64,000 nucleotides of DNA from Streptomyces platensis. GTDB lineage: Bacteria; Actinomycetota; Actinomycetes; Streptomycetales; Streptomycetaceae. Under the pieces are notes generated by a model. That model worked only from the letters and a program-made list of their open reading frames with translations, ran no database searches and had not been told where the DNA came from. Every line of letters starts with the position of its first letter. Positions within the stretch are counted from its first letter, which is position 1. The translations under genes were made by a program, and so were the position numbers. The stretch covers positions 4,464,001 through 4,528,000 of the forward strand of contig NZ_CP023691.1 of the NCBI RefSeq assembly GCF_008704855.1. Reading direction: 5' to 3'. Of this stretch, positions 17,597 through 25,846 are shown one piece after another.

Positions 17597-17887
17597 ATGC
17601 GTCACTACGAGGTGATGGTCATCCTCGACCCCGATCTCGAGGAGCGCGCTGTCTCCCCGCTGATCGAGAACTTCCTCTCCGTCGTCCGTGAGGGCAACGG
17701 AAAGGTTGAGAAGGTCGACACCTGGGGCCGTCGTCGTCTCTCTTACGAGATCAAGAAGAAGCCCGAGGGCATCTACTCGGTCATCGACCTTCAGGCCGAG
17801 CCTGCGGTCGTCAAGGAGCTCGACCGTCAGATGAACCTGAACGAGTCGGTCCTCCGGACCAAGGTCCTCCGTCCCGAGACCCACTGA
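17597..17887 (+). CDS. rpsF: 30S ribosomal protein S6
   Basis: A 96-residue S6 protein: [19 protein letters not shown], then [17 protein letters not shown] and the [16 protein letters not shown] end, all canonical. S6 binds S18 on the 30S platform. The ATG at 17597 follows AAAGGAGGTGG, one of the strongest ribosome-binding sites in the window. It is first gene of the rpsF-ssb-rpsR-rplI operon. A small hairpin (CCACGG/CCGTGG at 17551-17567) sits just before the ribosome-binding site and could belong to an S6:S18 autoregulatory leader, which I cannot confirm. Confidence 0.97.
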
Positions 17888-17969
17888 ACGCGTCAGCGTC
17901 CAGCGGTAACCGGGTTCGAGTAGCAGCAACACCAGCAGCCAGCAGCACACCCGCCGAGAGGTTCCCCTA

Positions 17970-18560
17970 ATGGCAGGCGAGACCGTCATCACGGTTGTCG
18001 GCAATCTTGTCGACGACCCCGAGCTGCGCTTCACCCCGTCCGGTGCGGCGGTCGCGAAGTTCCGCGTCGCGTCCACTCCCCGCACCTTCGACCGTCAGAC
18101 CAATGAGTGGAAGGACGGCGAGAGCCTGTTCCTGACCTGCTCGGTGTGGCGTCAGGCGGCGGAAAACGTCGCCGAGTCCCTTACGCGGGGTACCCGCGTG
18201 GTCGTCCAGGGCCGCCTCAAGCAGCGGTCGTACGAGGACCGCGAGGGCGTGAAGCGCACGGTCTACGAGCTCGACGTCGAGGAAGTGGGCGCGAGCCTCA
18301 AGAACGCCACGGCCAAGATCACCAAGACCAGCGGTCGTGGTGGCCAGGGTGGCGGCGGCTTCGGCGGCGGTCAGCAGGGCGGCGGCCAGGGTGGCGGCGG
18401 CTGGGGCGGCGGCCCCGGCGGCGGCCAGCAGGGCGGCGGAGCTCCTGCCGACGACCCGTGGGCGACCGGCGGCCCGGCCGGCGGTGGCCAGCAGGGTGGC
18501 GGCGGCGGTGGCTGGGGCGGTAGCTCCGGCGGCGGCTACTCGGACGAGCCGCCCTTCTAG
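17970..18560 (+). CDS. ssb: Single-stranded DNA-binding protein
   Basis: A 196-residue SSB. The OB fold covers residues 1-~110 (MAGETVITVVGNLVDDPELR, WRQAAENVAESLTRGTRVVV). A long Gly/Gln-rich linker with tandem GGQQGGG-like units leads to the acidic tip DEPPF, which recruits replication and repair partners. It lies 82 bases after rpsF in the ribosomal operon, the usual actinobacterial arrangement. Both tip and core are intact, so this should be the essential housekeeping SSB. Confidence 0.97.
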   Translation: MAGETVITVVGNLVDDPELRFTPSGAAVAKFRVASTPRTFDRQTNEWKDGESLFLTCSVWRQAAENVAESLTRGTRVVVQGRLKQRSYEDREGVKRTVYELDVEEVGASLKNATAKITKTSGRGGQGGGGFGGGQQGGGQGGGGWGGGPGGGQQGGGAPADDPWATGGPAGGGQQGGGGGGWGGSSGGGYSDEPPF

Positions 18561-18582
18561 GTCCGTACAGCGGCCCGACCGC

Positions 18583-18606
18583 GCGCGGTTTCACGTGAAA
18601 CCGCGC
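18583..18606. promoter_or_regulatory. parS: parS site, copy 5, at the centre of a 24-bp palindrome
   Basis: The exact GTTTCACGTGAAAC is at 18588-18601. The symmetry extends to GCGCG arms (18583-18606). It is inside the rpsF operon, between ssb and rpsR, so it is also transcribed and could fold as an intercistronic hairpin. Confidence 0.9.
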
Positions 18607-18670
18607 CGTGCGACGGCCGACGGCCTTGAGGGCGTCAGCACAAACTTCTTGAACTCATTGGAGAGAGATA

Positions 18671-18907
18671 ATGGCGAAGCCGCCTGCTCGCAAGCCTAAG
18701 AAGAAGGTTTGCGTGTTCTGCAAGGAGAAGATCTCCTACGTCGACTACAAGGACACGAACCTGCTGCGGAAGTTCATCTCCGACCGCGGCAAGATCCGTG
18801 CCCGCCGGGTCACCGGCAACTGCACTCAGCACCAGCGTGACGTCGCCACGGCTGTGAAGAACAGCCGTGAGATGGCGCTGCTGCCCTACACGTCCACCGC
18901 GCGATAA
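18671..18907 (+). CDS. rpsR: 30S ribosomal protein S18 (zinc-type)
   Basis: A 78-residue S18. KKKVCVFCKEKISYVDYKD at the start and ITGNC-type RRVTGNCTQHQRDVA later are family signatures. CVFC together with CTQH gives a Cys2-Cys-His set, so this is the zinc-containing form; Streptomyces often carry a second, zinc-free S18 under Zur control elsewhere. GGAGAG precedes the ATG. It lies 110 bases after ssb and 18 bases before rplI. Confidence 0.97.
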   Translation: MAKPPARKPKKKVCVFCKEKISYVDYKDTNLLRKFISDRGKIRARRVTGNCTQHQRDVATAVKNSREMALLPYTSTAR

Positions 18908-18925
18908 GGGAAGGGTGACCGAATC

Positions 18926-19372
18926 ATGAAGATCATCCTCACCCACGAGGTCTCCGGCCTCGGCACCGCCGGCGACGTCGTTGACGTCAAGGACGGATAC
19001 GCCCGTAACTACCTGGTCCCGCGTGGTTTCGCGATCCGCTGGACCAAGGGTGGCGAGAAGGACGTCGAGCAGATCCGTCGCGGTCGCAAGATCCGCGAGA
19101 TCGCCACGATCGAGCAGGCCACCGAGATCAAGGGCCGGCTCGAGGGCGTCAACGTGAAGCTGGCCGTCCGTGCCGGCGACGCGGGTCGCCTGTTCGGCTC
19201 CGTCACCCCGGCCGACATCGCCTCGGCGATCAAGGCTGCCGGTGGTCCGGACGTCGACAAGCGTCGTGTCGAGCTCGGTTCGCCGATCAAGACCCTGGGC
19301 GCGCACCAGATCTCCGTGCGTCTGCACGCCGAGGTCGTCGCGAAGCTCGGCGTCGAGGTCATCGCCGCGTAA
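18926..19372 (+). CDS. rplI: 50S ribosomal protein L9
   Basis: A 148-residue L9 with the N-terminal 23S rRNA-binding domain (MKIILTHEVSGLGTAGDVVD, GYARNYLVPRGFA), a long connecting helix and the C-terminal domain (LFGSVTPADIASAI). The ATG follows GGAAGGGTGA. It is the last gene of the operon and is followed by the terminator at 19388-19423. Confidence 0.97.
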   Translation: MKIILTHEVSGLGTAGDVVDVKDGYARNYLVPRGFAIRWTKGGEKDVEQIRRGRKIREIATIEQATEIKGRLEGVNVKLAVRAGDAGRLFGSVTPADIASAIKAAGGPDVDKRRVELGSPIKTLGAHQISVRLHAEVVAKLGVEVIAA

Positions 19373-19387
19373 TCGCAGTACCCAGCC

Positions 19388-19423
19388 GAAGGGCCGCATC
19401 CCGTCACCGGGGTGCGGCCCTTC
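19388..19423. terminator. Bidirectional terminator after rplI
   Basis: GAAGGGCCGCATCCCG pairs with CGGGGTGCGGCCCTTC (one G-T pair) across a 4-base loop, between the convergent stops at 19372 (+) and 19452 (-). Confidence 0.82.
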
Positions 19424-19451
19424 GCCGTGTGCGGAGCGCGGACGGACTGCG

Positions 19452-20345
19452 TCAGTCCGCGTCCTGGGCGCGCTTGTACAGCGCGGCGATGTCGTCGTCG
19501 AAGTATGCGGCGTAGGAGACATCGTCCTCGTCGCCGCCGCCTTCGTGGCCGCCCAGGACGCCGATGACCGTGCCGGTGTGGCTCCTCGGGTCGTAATCGG
19601 CGAGCCAGGGGCTGCCGCTCGTACCGCCCTCGAAGTCGGTGCACCGGATGCGCAGCTGGGTGTTGCTGAACTTCGTGGTGCGGTTCTGGCAGGAGATCGG
19701 GGTGTCGCGGCTGGTGGGATAGCCGGTGATCTTGACCTCGTTGTGGAAGCCGCGGTCGATCCCGAGGGTGTTTCCGCCCAGGACGTCCTGGATCTGCTTG
19801 TCCTTCTTCTTGTCGAGGATGAGGAAGGCGACATCGAGATCTTCGTCGTTGGACTGGGCCCAGCGGTCGTCGAGGATCACCTTCTTGACCTTCCACAGGC
19901 CGCTGGGCTCGTCACCGTCGCGGTAGTCGGGGGCGAAGACCAGGTCGTCCACCGGGGTCTTGCCATCGCTGTCGAAGGCACAGTGCGCCGCGGTGATGAG
20001 CATGTTCCGGCCCGGACTCTGCACCACGCTCGCGGTGCAGAAGTGGTCGCCGGTGTCGTCCTTCTCGAAGACCGCACCGACCCGGGCGTTCTGCTCGGTC
20101 CGGCGCGGGGTGTAGGCATTGCCGTCACCGGCCGGGGCCGTCGCGGCGGGATCCTGGTCCTGGGGGTCCTGGCCCGCCTCGCCGGATTTGCCGAAGCTGC
20201 TGCGGCCACCGACGCCGCTGCTGCTGTTCGTATCGGCTTCCTCAGTGGCGTACCCCACCACAGCAGCAGCCACCATGACGACGAACGTCAGGGGCAACAC
20301 GGAATTCCTGGCAAGCGAGCGCACAGGGTCATTATCAGCACGCAC
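19452..20345 (-). CDS. Exported trypsin-like serine protease
   Basis: A 297-residue V8/trypsin-like peptidase. A membrane helix or uncleaved signal (~15-32) is followed by a Ser/Gly/Asp-rich linker to ~85. The catalytic triad is visible: His121 in ITAAHC, Asp171 in DLDVAFLIL, and Ser243 in GGTSGSPW. Cys103/Cys122 and Cys219/Cys235 are placed for disulphides. The start is GTG at 20345; an in-frame GTG at 20324 is an alternative. It is convergent with rplI and adjacent to the MATE exporter on the same strand. The substrate is unknown. Confidence 0.85.
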   Translation of the reverse strand: MRADNDPVRSLARNSVLPLTFVVMVAAAVVGYATEEADTNSSSGVGGRSSFGKSGEAGQDPQDQDPAATAPAGDGNAYTPRRTEQNARVGAVFEKDDTGDHFCTASVVQSPGRNMLITAAHCAFDSDGKTPVDDLVFAPDYRDGDEPSGLWKVKKVILDDRWAQSNDEDLDVAFLILDKKKDKQIQDVLGGNTLGIDRGFHNEVKITGYPTSRDTPISCQNRTTKFSNTQLRIRCTDFEGGTSGSPWLADYDPRSHTGTVIGVLGGHEGGGDEDDVSYAAYFDDDIAALYKRAQDAD

Positions 20346-20365
20346 TGCGTGTTACGGGAGATGCT

Positions 20366-21703
20366 TCAACGAGAGGCTCCGGTCACAATCCACCGGCCCG
20401 ACCGGGTGCGGAGCCACAGGGTCAGCATCCGGACGGTCATCATCAGGGCCATCGCCCACCACAGGGCGACCAGTCCGCCGCCGATCAGCGGGACCGCCAG
20501 CGCCACCGGTGCGAACAGGGCCAGCGTCACGACCATGGCCCAGGCGAGATAGCGGCCGTCACCCGCTCCCATCAGCACACCGTCGAGGATGAAGACGATG
20601 CCGGAGACCGGCTGGGTCACGGCCACGACCAGGAGCGTGCTGAGCAGCGGGCCCTGCACGGCCGGGTCGGAGGTGAACAGCGGGATGAACAGCGGGCGGG
20701 CGAGCGCGACCAGCACACCCAGGGCCAGGCCTGCGGCGATGCCCCACTCGACCATGCGGCGGCAGGCGGCCCGGGCGCCGTCGCGGTCCCCCGCGCCGAG
20801 GTAGCGGCCTATGATGGCCTGCCCGGCGATGGCTATCGCGTCCAGCGCGAAGGCCAGCAGGGACCACAGCGTGAGCACGATCTGGTGGGCGGCGATCTCC
20901 GCGTCGCCGAGCCGGGCGGCGATGGCGGTGGCGATCATCAGCACCGCGCGCAGCGACAGCGTACGGACCAGCAGCGGCACGCCGGCCTGGGCCGAGGCAC
21001 GGATGCCCGCGGCGTCGGGGCGCAGCGTGGCCCCGTGTCGTCGCGCGCCGCGGACGACCACGACGAGGTAGGCCGCGGCCATGCCGCACTGGGCGAGGAC
21101 CGTGCCCCAGGCGGAGCCGGCGATGCCGAGGCCGGCGCCGTAGACCAGGCCGATGTTGAGCGCGGCGTTGGCGGAGAAGCCGCCGACGGCGACATAGAGC
21201 GGGGTCCGGGTGTCCTGGAGGCCGCGGAGCACGCCGGTGGCGGCGAGCACGACGAGCATCGCGGGGATGCCGAGCGCGCTGATGCGGAGGTAGGTCGTGG
21301 CGTACGGGGCGGCGGTGCCGGACGCGCCGAAGATCTCGACGAGCCAGGGTGCGGTGGGCAGCACCGCCGCGATGACGGCGGCGCCGAGCAGCAGGGCGAG
21401 CCAGATGCCGTCCATGCCCTGGCGGATGGCGGCGGGCAGGTCGCCGGCGCCGACCCGGCGGGCGACCGCGGCGGTGGTGGCGTAGGCGAGGAAGACGAAG
21501 ACGGAGACGGCGGTGGTCAGCAGGGCGGCGGCGACGCCGAGGCCGGCGAGCTGAGGGGTGCCGAGGTGGCCGATGACGGCGCTGTCGACCATGACGAAGA
21601 GAGGTTCCGCGACCAGGGAGCCGAAGGCGGGCAGCGCGAGGGCGATGATCTCGCGGTCATGGCGGCGGCCGGTGCGGCGTGGTGGCGCGGGAGCCTGGGT
21701 CAT
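20366..21703 (-). CDS. MATE family efflux transporter (DinF-like)
   Basis: A 445-residue multidrug/toxin extrusion protein. About 12 hydrophobic segments form two similar halves; EIIALALPAFGSLVAEPLFV opens the first, and the second begins near TLSLRAVLMIATAIAARLGD. It resembles the DinF subgroup, which exports cationic compounds or metabolites with Na+ or H+. The ATG at 21703 is the start. In Streptomyces this gene sits between the rplI operon and dnaB. Confidence 0.9.
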   Translation of the reverse strand: MTQAPAPPRRTGRRHDREIIALALPAFGSLVAEPLFVMVDSAVIGHLGTPQLAGLGVAAALLTTAVSVFVFLAYATTAAVARRVGAGDLPAAIRQGMDGIWLALLLGAAVIAAVLPTAPWLVEIFGASGTAAPYATTYLRISALGIPAMLVVLAATGVLRGLQDTRTPLYVAVGGFSANAALNIGLVYGAGLGIAGSAWGTVLAQCGMAAAYLVVVVRGARRHGATLRPDAAGIRASAQAGVPLLVRTLSLRAVLMIATAIAARLGDAEIAAHQIVLTLWSLLAFALDAIAIAGQAIIGRYLGAGDRDGARAACRRMVEWGIAAGLALGVLVALARPLFIPLFTSDPAVQGPLLSTLLVVAVTQPVSGIVFILDGVLMGAGDGRYLAWAMVVTLALFAPVALAVPLIGGGLVALWWAMALMMTVRMLTLWLRTRSGRWIVTGASR

Positions 21704-22161
21704 GCGCGCAATCTAATCTTCCACAGGTAAGAGATGCAAACCCTATGCAGTCCTTACTTTCCGCTGTGCGGAGTCCGCTCCCCTGCGCCGTTTGTCGCGA
21801 TCTTGAACCGCTGGCAGAAGTTTTTCTCCCCCACAGGCTATGGATGAGAAAAGTGCAGGTCAGGGGGTTGGGGGTGGGGTGATTGTGTGCTTGTCCACAG
21901 CAGTTTCCCCCGGGCCGTGCACAGGATCCGGGGACTTCTCCACAGCTGAAGGGCAGTCATCCACATGGCCTGTGGATAACCAGATTGGCGGACGGTGCCC
22001 ACGGGCCTACCGTGGTCCGGCACCCGCCGCCTGTTCCGGCCTGAGAAATCGTCCGAACTCGACGCGCCGTAACCGGAGTCGGGCGTCTCGATTGTCAGAG
22101 CTGTGCCGTAAGAAAGAACAGCACAGCAAGGTCCGCGTCGCGGACGGGAGGAGGTGCCGGG
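21704..22161. other. 458-base dnaB upstream region with DnaA-box cluster
   Basis: This gap between divergent MATE and dnaB genes is notably less GC-rich than its surroundings. It contains four 9-mers resembling DnaA boxes (annotated at 21891-21979) and several further CCACA words. A purine-rich AGGAGGT at 22147-22153 serves the dnaB GTG. No convincing small gene was seen. Confidence 0.6.
21891..21979. promoter_or_regulatory. Cluster of four DnaA-box-like sites
   Basis: TTGTCCACA (21891-21899), TTCTCCACA (21936-21944), TCATCCACA (21957-21965) and, on the minus strand, TTATCCACA (21971-21979). The first and last match strong DnaA-box consensus forms exactly; the others keep the TCCACA core. 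Confidence 0.7.
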
Positions 22162-23643
22162 GTGAGCATTCCCGAGCCCATGGAAGACCCCTGGGCGGAC
22201 TCCGGTCCCAGCGACCTGCTGCCGGCCGCCCGCTCCCGGCGGGGCGAGGGCAAGGGCCGCGGCCGCGGCGACCGGCAGGACCGCGACGACGACGGCGGCG
22301 GCGGCTCCTGGACCGGTGGCTTCGAGCGGGTCCCTCCGCAGGATCTGGACGCCGAGCAGTCCGTGCTCGGCGGCATGCTGCTGTCCAAGGACGCCATCGC
22401 GGACGTCGTCGAGGTCCTCAAGGGCGAAGATTTCTACCGCCCCGCCCATGAGCTCGTCTATCAGGCGATCCTCGACCTGTACGCCAAGGGCGAGCCGGCC
22501 GACCCGATCACCATCGCCGCGGAGCTCACCAAGCGCGGCGAGATCGCACGGGTCGGCGGCGCCTCGTATCTGCACACCCTCGTCCAGTCCGTACCGACCG
22601 CCGCGAACGCCGAGTACTACGCCGAGATCGTCCATGAGCGCGCCGTGCTGCGCCGCCTGGTCGAGGCCGGCACCCGGATCACGCAGATGGGATACGCCGC
22701 GGACGGCGATGTCGACGAGATCGTCAACAGCGCCCAGGCGGAGATCTACGCCGTCACCGAGCAGCGGACCAGCGAGGACTACCTTCCGCTCGGCGACATC
22801 ATGGAAGGCGCGCTCGACGAGATCGAGGCGATCGGCTCCCGCCAGGGCCAGATGACGGGTGTGCCGACGGGCTTCACCGACCTGGATTCCCTGACCAACG
22901 GCCTGCACCCGGGCCAGATGATCGTGATCGCGGCCCGTCCCGCCATGGGTAAGTCGACCCTCGCGCTGGACTTCGCGCGGGCCTGCTCGATCAAGAGCAA
23001 TCTGCCGAGCGTGATCTTCTCGCTGGAAATGGGGCGCAACGAGATCGCGATGCGTCTGCTGTCCGCCGAGGCGCGGGTCGCGCTGCATCACATGCGCTCC
23101 GGCAGCATGACGGACGAGGACTGGACGCGGCTGGCGCGCCGGATGCCGGATGTCTCGGCCGCGCCGTTGTACATCGACGATTCGCCGAACCTGTCGATGA
23201 TGGAGATCCGCGCGAAGTGCCGCCGCCTCAAGCAGCGCAATGAGCTCAAGCTGGTCGTCATCGACTATCTCCAGCTGATGCAGTCCGGTGGCTCGAAGCG
23301 CGCCGAGAGCCGTCAGCAGGAGGTCTCGGACATGTCCCGAAATCTCAAGCTGCTGGCGAAGGAGCTGGAGCTCCCGGTCATCGCGCTCTCCCAGCTGAAC
23401 CGTGGCCCCGAGCAGCGCACGGACAAGAAGCCGATGGTCTCCGACCTCCGTGAGTCCGGGTCGATCGAGCAGGACGCGGACATGGTCATCCTGCTGCACC
23501 GCGAGGACGCCTACGAGAAGGAGTCCCCACGCGCCGGCGAGGCCGATCTGATCGTGGCCAAGCACCGTAACGGCCCCACGGCCACGATCACGGTGGCGTT
23601 CCAGGGCCACTACTCGCGGTTTGTGGATATGGCGCAGACGTGA
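22162..23643 (+). CDS. dnaB: Replicative DNA helicase DnaB
   Basis: A hexameric 5'-3' helicase of the replication fork, 493 residues. An acidic/basic low-complexity leader of ~50 residues precedes the DnaB N-terminal domain (VPPQDLDAEQSVLGGMLLS). The RecA-like C-terminal domain has Walker A RPAMGKST (Lys264), Walker B-like KLVVIDYLQLM, and the VIALSQLNR and RESGSIEQDAD motifs. No intein is present. The GTG at 22162 has AGGAGGT at an 8-base spacing. The upstream DnaA boxes suggest coupling of its expression to replication initiation. Confidence 0.97.
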   Translation: MSIPEPMEDPWADSGPSDLLPAARSRRGEGKGRGRGDRQDRDDDGGGGSWTGGFERVPPQDLDAEQSVLGGMLLSKDAIADVVEVLKGEDFYRPAHELVYQAILDLYAKGEPADPITIAAELTKRGEIARVGGASYLHTLVQSVPTAANAEYYAEIVHERAVLRRLVEAGTRITQMGYAADGDVDEIVNSAQAEIYAVTEQRTSEDYLPLGDIMEGALDEIEAIGSRQGQMTGVPTGFTDLDSLTNGLHPGQMIVIAARPAMGKSTLALDFARACSIKSNLPSVIFSLEMGRNEIAMRLLSAEARVALHHMRSGSMTDEDWTRLARRMPDVSAAPLYIDDSPNLSMMEIRAKCRRLKQRNELKLVVIDYLQLMQSGGSKRAESRQQEVSDMSRNLKLLAKELELPVIALSQLNRGPEQRTDKKPMVSDLRESGSIEQDADMVILLHREDAYEKESPRAGEADLIVAKHRNGPTATITVAFQGHYSRFVDMAQT

Positions 23644-23688
23644 GGGCGCGCTGAAGACAGGCAGGTTGGGGCATTCATCCTTGCCGGC

Positions 23689-23986
23689 TCAGCGGCGGGG
23701 TTCGACCTTCAGGTCGCCGAGCGAGGCCGGGTCGGTCTCGTAGCCGTGCGCCGCCCATCGCGTCAGGGCGAACTGATCGGCGGCGCTCGGCGTCACCGTA
23801 CGCTCGACGTCCGCCGCCGTGGCGTCGTATCAGCCGATCACCTCGTCGACCAGCGCGGCGTGGCCGGCCCAGCCCACGCCACCAGCTCCCCGCCGGAGAA
23901 CCACCGCCGACGCGTCCAGCTTGCGCCGTCGCTCGCGTGCCCCTTGCCCCAGTTCCAGGCCGGTTCGCCGAACGTCGCGGCCAGGG
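23689..23986 (-). pseudogene. Decayed GNAT acetyltransferase fragment
   Basis: Three-frame reading of the minus strand gives recognisable pieces of a Streptomyces GNAT-type protein. LAATFGEPAWNWGKGHASDG...GGELVAWA (23984 to ~23871) is followed, in another frame, by HAALVDEVIG-stop-YDATAADVE...ALTRWAAHGYETDPASLGD, ending at 23689. The stop at 23830-23832 replaces a likely Trp codon (TGG to TGA). The middle and the entire acetyl-CoA-binding C-terminal part are missing, and the start is lost. Family identity rests on remembered homologues, so the remnant nature is more certain than the name. Confidence 0.65.
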
Positions 23987-24011
23987 GGGCCGCTCATGGA
24001 CTCTGCGGAAC

Positions 24012-24773
24012 TCAATAGGCAGTGAGCCCGCCGTCGACCACGAGTTCCGTACCGGTGATGAAGGACGACTCGTCGCCGGCGAGGAAGAGCACGGCCGCGG
24101 CGATCTCGTCGGCGTGGCCTGCGCGGCGCATGGGGGTACGGGCGATGTCCGGCTGTCGGTCGCCCTGCTCGTTCAGGAGGTCCTGGATCATCGGAGTGGC
24201 GATGACCCCGGGGTGGAGGGAGTTGATACGTACTCCTTGACGGGCGTACTCGACGGCCGCTGTCTTGGTGAGGAGGCGCACCGCGCCCTTGGAGGCCTGA
24301 TAGGCGGCGGCCGCTCCGCTTCCCACGAGTCCCAGAACGGACGAGGTGTTGATCACCGAGGCGTTGCCGGTGGCGCGCAGCAGGGGCATGGCGGCCTTCA
24401 TCCCCAGCCAGGTGCCCTTCTGGTTCACGTCGATGACGCGGTTCCACCTGTCTTCCCGGGTGTCCTCGATGCCCGGCCAGTCCAGGATGCCGGCGATGTT
24501 CACGAGGATGTCCAAAGTGCCGAACCGGTCGCGGACGGTGGTGATCACCTCGTCCCATTGCCGGGCGGAGGATACGTCCAAGCAAGAGGAGACGATCTCC
24601 GCGCCGGTTTCTTCCGCGATCTCCTTGGTGAGTGCCGTGAGGCGGTCGTGGTGGAGATCGGTGACGACCAGTCGTGCGCCTTCGTGGGCGAACAGCTTGG
24701 CGGTCGCTGCGCCGATTCCTCCGGTCGCACCGGTGATCAGTGCGACCTTGCCGGCAAGTCGTGGGCCCGTCAT
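24012..24773 (-). CDS. SDR family NAD(P)-dependent oxidoreductase
   Basis: A 253-residue classical short-chain dehydrogenase. TGATGGIG (15-22) binds the cofactor, NIAG (92-95) stabilises the fold, and Ser144/145, Tyr158 and Lys162 (YQASK) form the active site. The Asp in VVTDLHHDR suggests NAD+ preference. The end VVDGGLTAY is typical. The ATG at 24773 has AGGAGG at good spacing. The substrate is unknown. It is divergently transcribed from an XRE/MmyB regulator with a strong palindrome between them, the common layout for regulator-controlled SDR genes. Confidence 0.9.
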   Translation of the reverse strand: MTGPRLAGKVALITGATGGIGAATAKLFAHEGARLVVTDLHHDRLTALTKEIAEETGAEIVSSCLDVSSARQWDEVITTVRDRFGTLDILVNIAGILDWPGIEDTREDRWNRVIDVNQKGTWLGMKAAMPLLRATGNASVINTSSVLGLVGSGAAAAYQASKGAVRLLTKTAAVEYARQGVRINSLHPGVIATPMIQDLLNEQGDRQPDIARTPMRRAGHADEIAAAVLFLAGDESSFITGTELVVDGGLTAY

Positions 24774-24851
24774 AGGGGTTGTCCTCCTGATCGGTGTGGT
24801 CCCCCGCGCCACCGAGCCTCGTCGCGCCGAAAGCCGGTGACCAGGACGCTT

Positions 24852-24880
24852 GCTGCCTGGGTGCCACACACCCAGGCAGC
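24852..24880. promoter_or_regulatory. 12-bp inverted repeat, probable operator of the XRE/MmyB regulator
   Basis: GCTGCCTGGGTG and CACCCAGGCAGC are perfect inverted arms with a 5-base spacer, centred in the 135-base divergent gap, 28 bases before the regulator start at 24909. Confidence 0.75.
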
Positions 24881-24908
24881 GCACCGCTCTCCTCCCTAAC
24901 CTGAGGGC

Positions 24909-25754
24909 ATGTCCGACAACACCCTGGGAGACTTCCTGCGCGCCCGGCGCTCCGGCCTGCGGCCCGAAGACGTCGGGATGGCGAGCTACGGCGTGCGCAG
25001 AGTCGCCGGGCTGCGCCGTGAGGAGGTCGCGGTGCTGGCCGGAGTGAACGTCGACTACTACACCCGGCTCGAACAAGGCCGCGAGCGCCACCCCTCGCCG
25101 CAGGTCCTGGACGCCCTCAGCCGCGCCCTCCACCTCGATAGCGACGCCCGCGCCCATCTCCACCGGCTGGCCGGTATCGCCCCGAACGACCGGCCGGCGC
25201 GGCAGCGGAACGTGGTCAGCCCCGCGCTGCGCCAGCTCATGGACGGCTACCCGCACACCCCGGCCTTCGTCGTCAACGGCGCCTTGGACATCCTGGCCGC
25301 CAACGCCCTGGCCGACGCGCTGTACTCACCCTTCGACCCCGCGGACAACCTCGCCCGTATGACCTTCCTCGATCCGGCCGCCGGGGACTTCTACACCCGC
25401 TGGGACTGGACCGCGCAGGCCACCGTGGCCAACCTTCGCCAGGCGGCCGGGTTCGCTCCCGACGACCTCCGGCTGAACGCGCTCGTCGCCACCCTGACCG
25501 GGCAGAGCACCGCCTTCGCGGCTTTGTGGCAGGCCCATTCCGTGCGCGGCAAGACCCAGGACGCCAAGCTGTTCAACCACCCCGATGTCGGGCCGCTCAC
25601 CCTCACCTACCAAGCCTTCGACGTCCGCGACGCACCCGGCCAGCAACTCGTCATCTACCACGCCGAACCCGGCAGCCCCAGCGCCGAAGCGCTGTCCCTG
25701 CTCGGTGCCCTCAATGCCACCCGGCGGCAGACGGCACGAGACCCGCGCAGCTAG
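24909..25754 (+). CDS. XRE/MmyB family transcriptional regulator
   Basis: A 281-residue regulator. The N-terminal Cro/C1 helix-turn-helix (LGDFLRARRSGLRPEDVGM, LRREEVAVLAGVNVDYYTRL) covers residues ~5-80. The C-terminal MmyB-like ligand-binding domain follows (AFVVNGALDILAANALADAL, LNALVATLTGQS, FNHPDVGPLTLTYQAFDV), which in the family resembles a PAS fold and may bind fatty acids. It is divergent from the SDR gene and probably represses it and itself at the 24852-24880 repeat. A terminator follows at 25762. Confidence 0.9.
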   Translation: MSDNTLGDFLRARRSGLRPEDVGMASYGVRRVAGLRREEVAVLAGVNVDYYTRLEQGRERHPSPQVLDALSRALHLDSDARAHLHRLAGIAPNDRPARQRNVVSPALRQLMDGYPHTPAFVVNGALDILAANALADALYSPFDPADNLARMTFLDPAAGDFYTRWDWTAQATVANLRQAAGFAPDDLRLNALVATLTGQSTAFAALWQAHSVRGKTQDAKLFNHPDVGPLTLTYQAFDVRDAPGQQLVIYHAEPGSPSAEALSLLGALNATRRQTARDPRS

Positions 25755-25761
25755 GACGGAC

Positions 25762-25810
25762 GGGCTCGCAGAGGGGCCGTCGTCCTGCCGGCGGCCCCCG
25801 CCGTGAGCCC
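25762..25810. terminator. Bidirectional terminator between convergent genes
   Basis: GGGCTC/GAGCCC outer arms and GGGGCCG/CGGCCCC inner arms form a nested hairpin between the stops at 25754 (+) and 25847 (-). Confidence 0.65.
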
Positions 25811-25846
25811 GTTGCCGCAGGGGCAGGCGGGTCGCGATGGCCGTCG

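Noticed and set aside
21891..21979. DnaA boxes as oriC
   Set aside because: Only four boxes, and dnaA/dnaN are not in the window; Streptomyces oriC has many more boxes between those genes.
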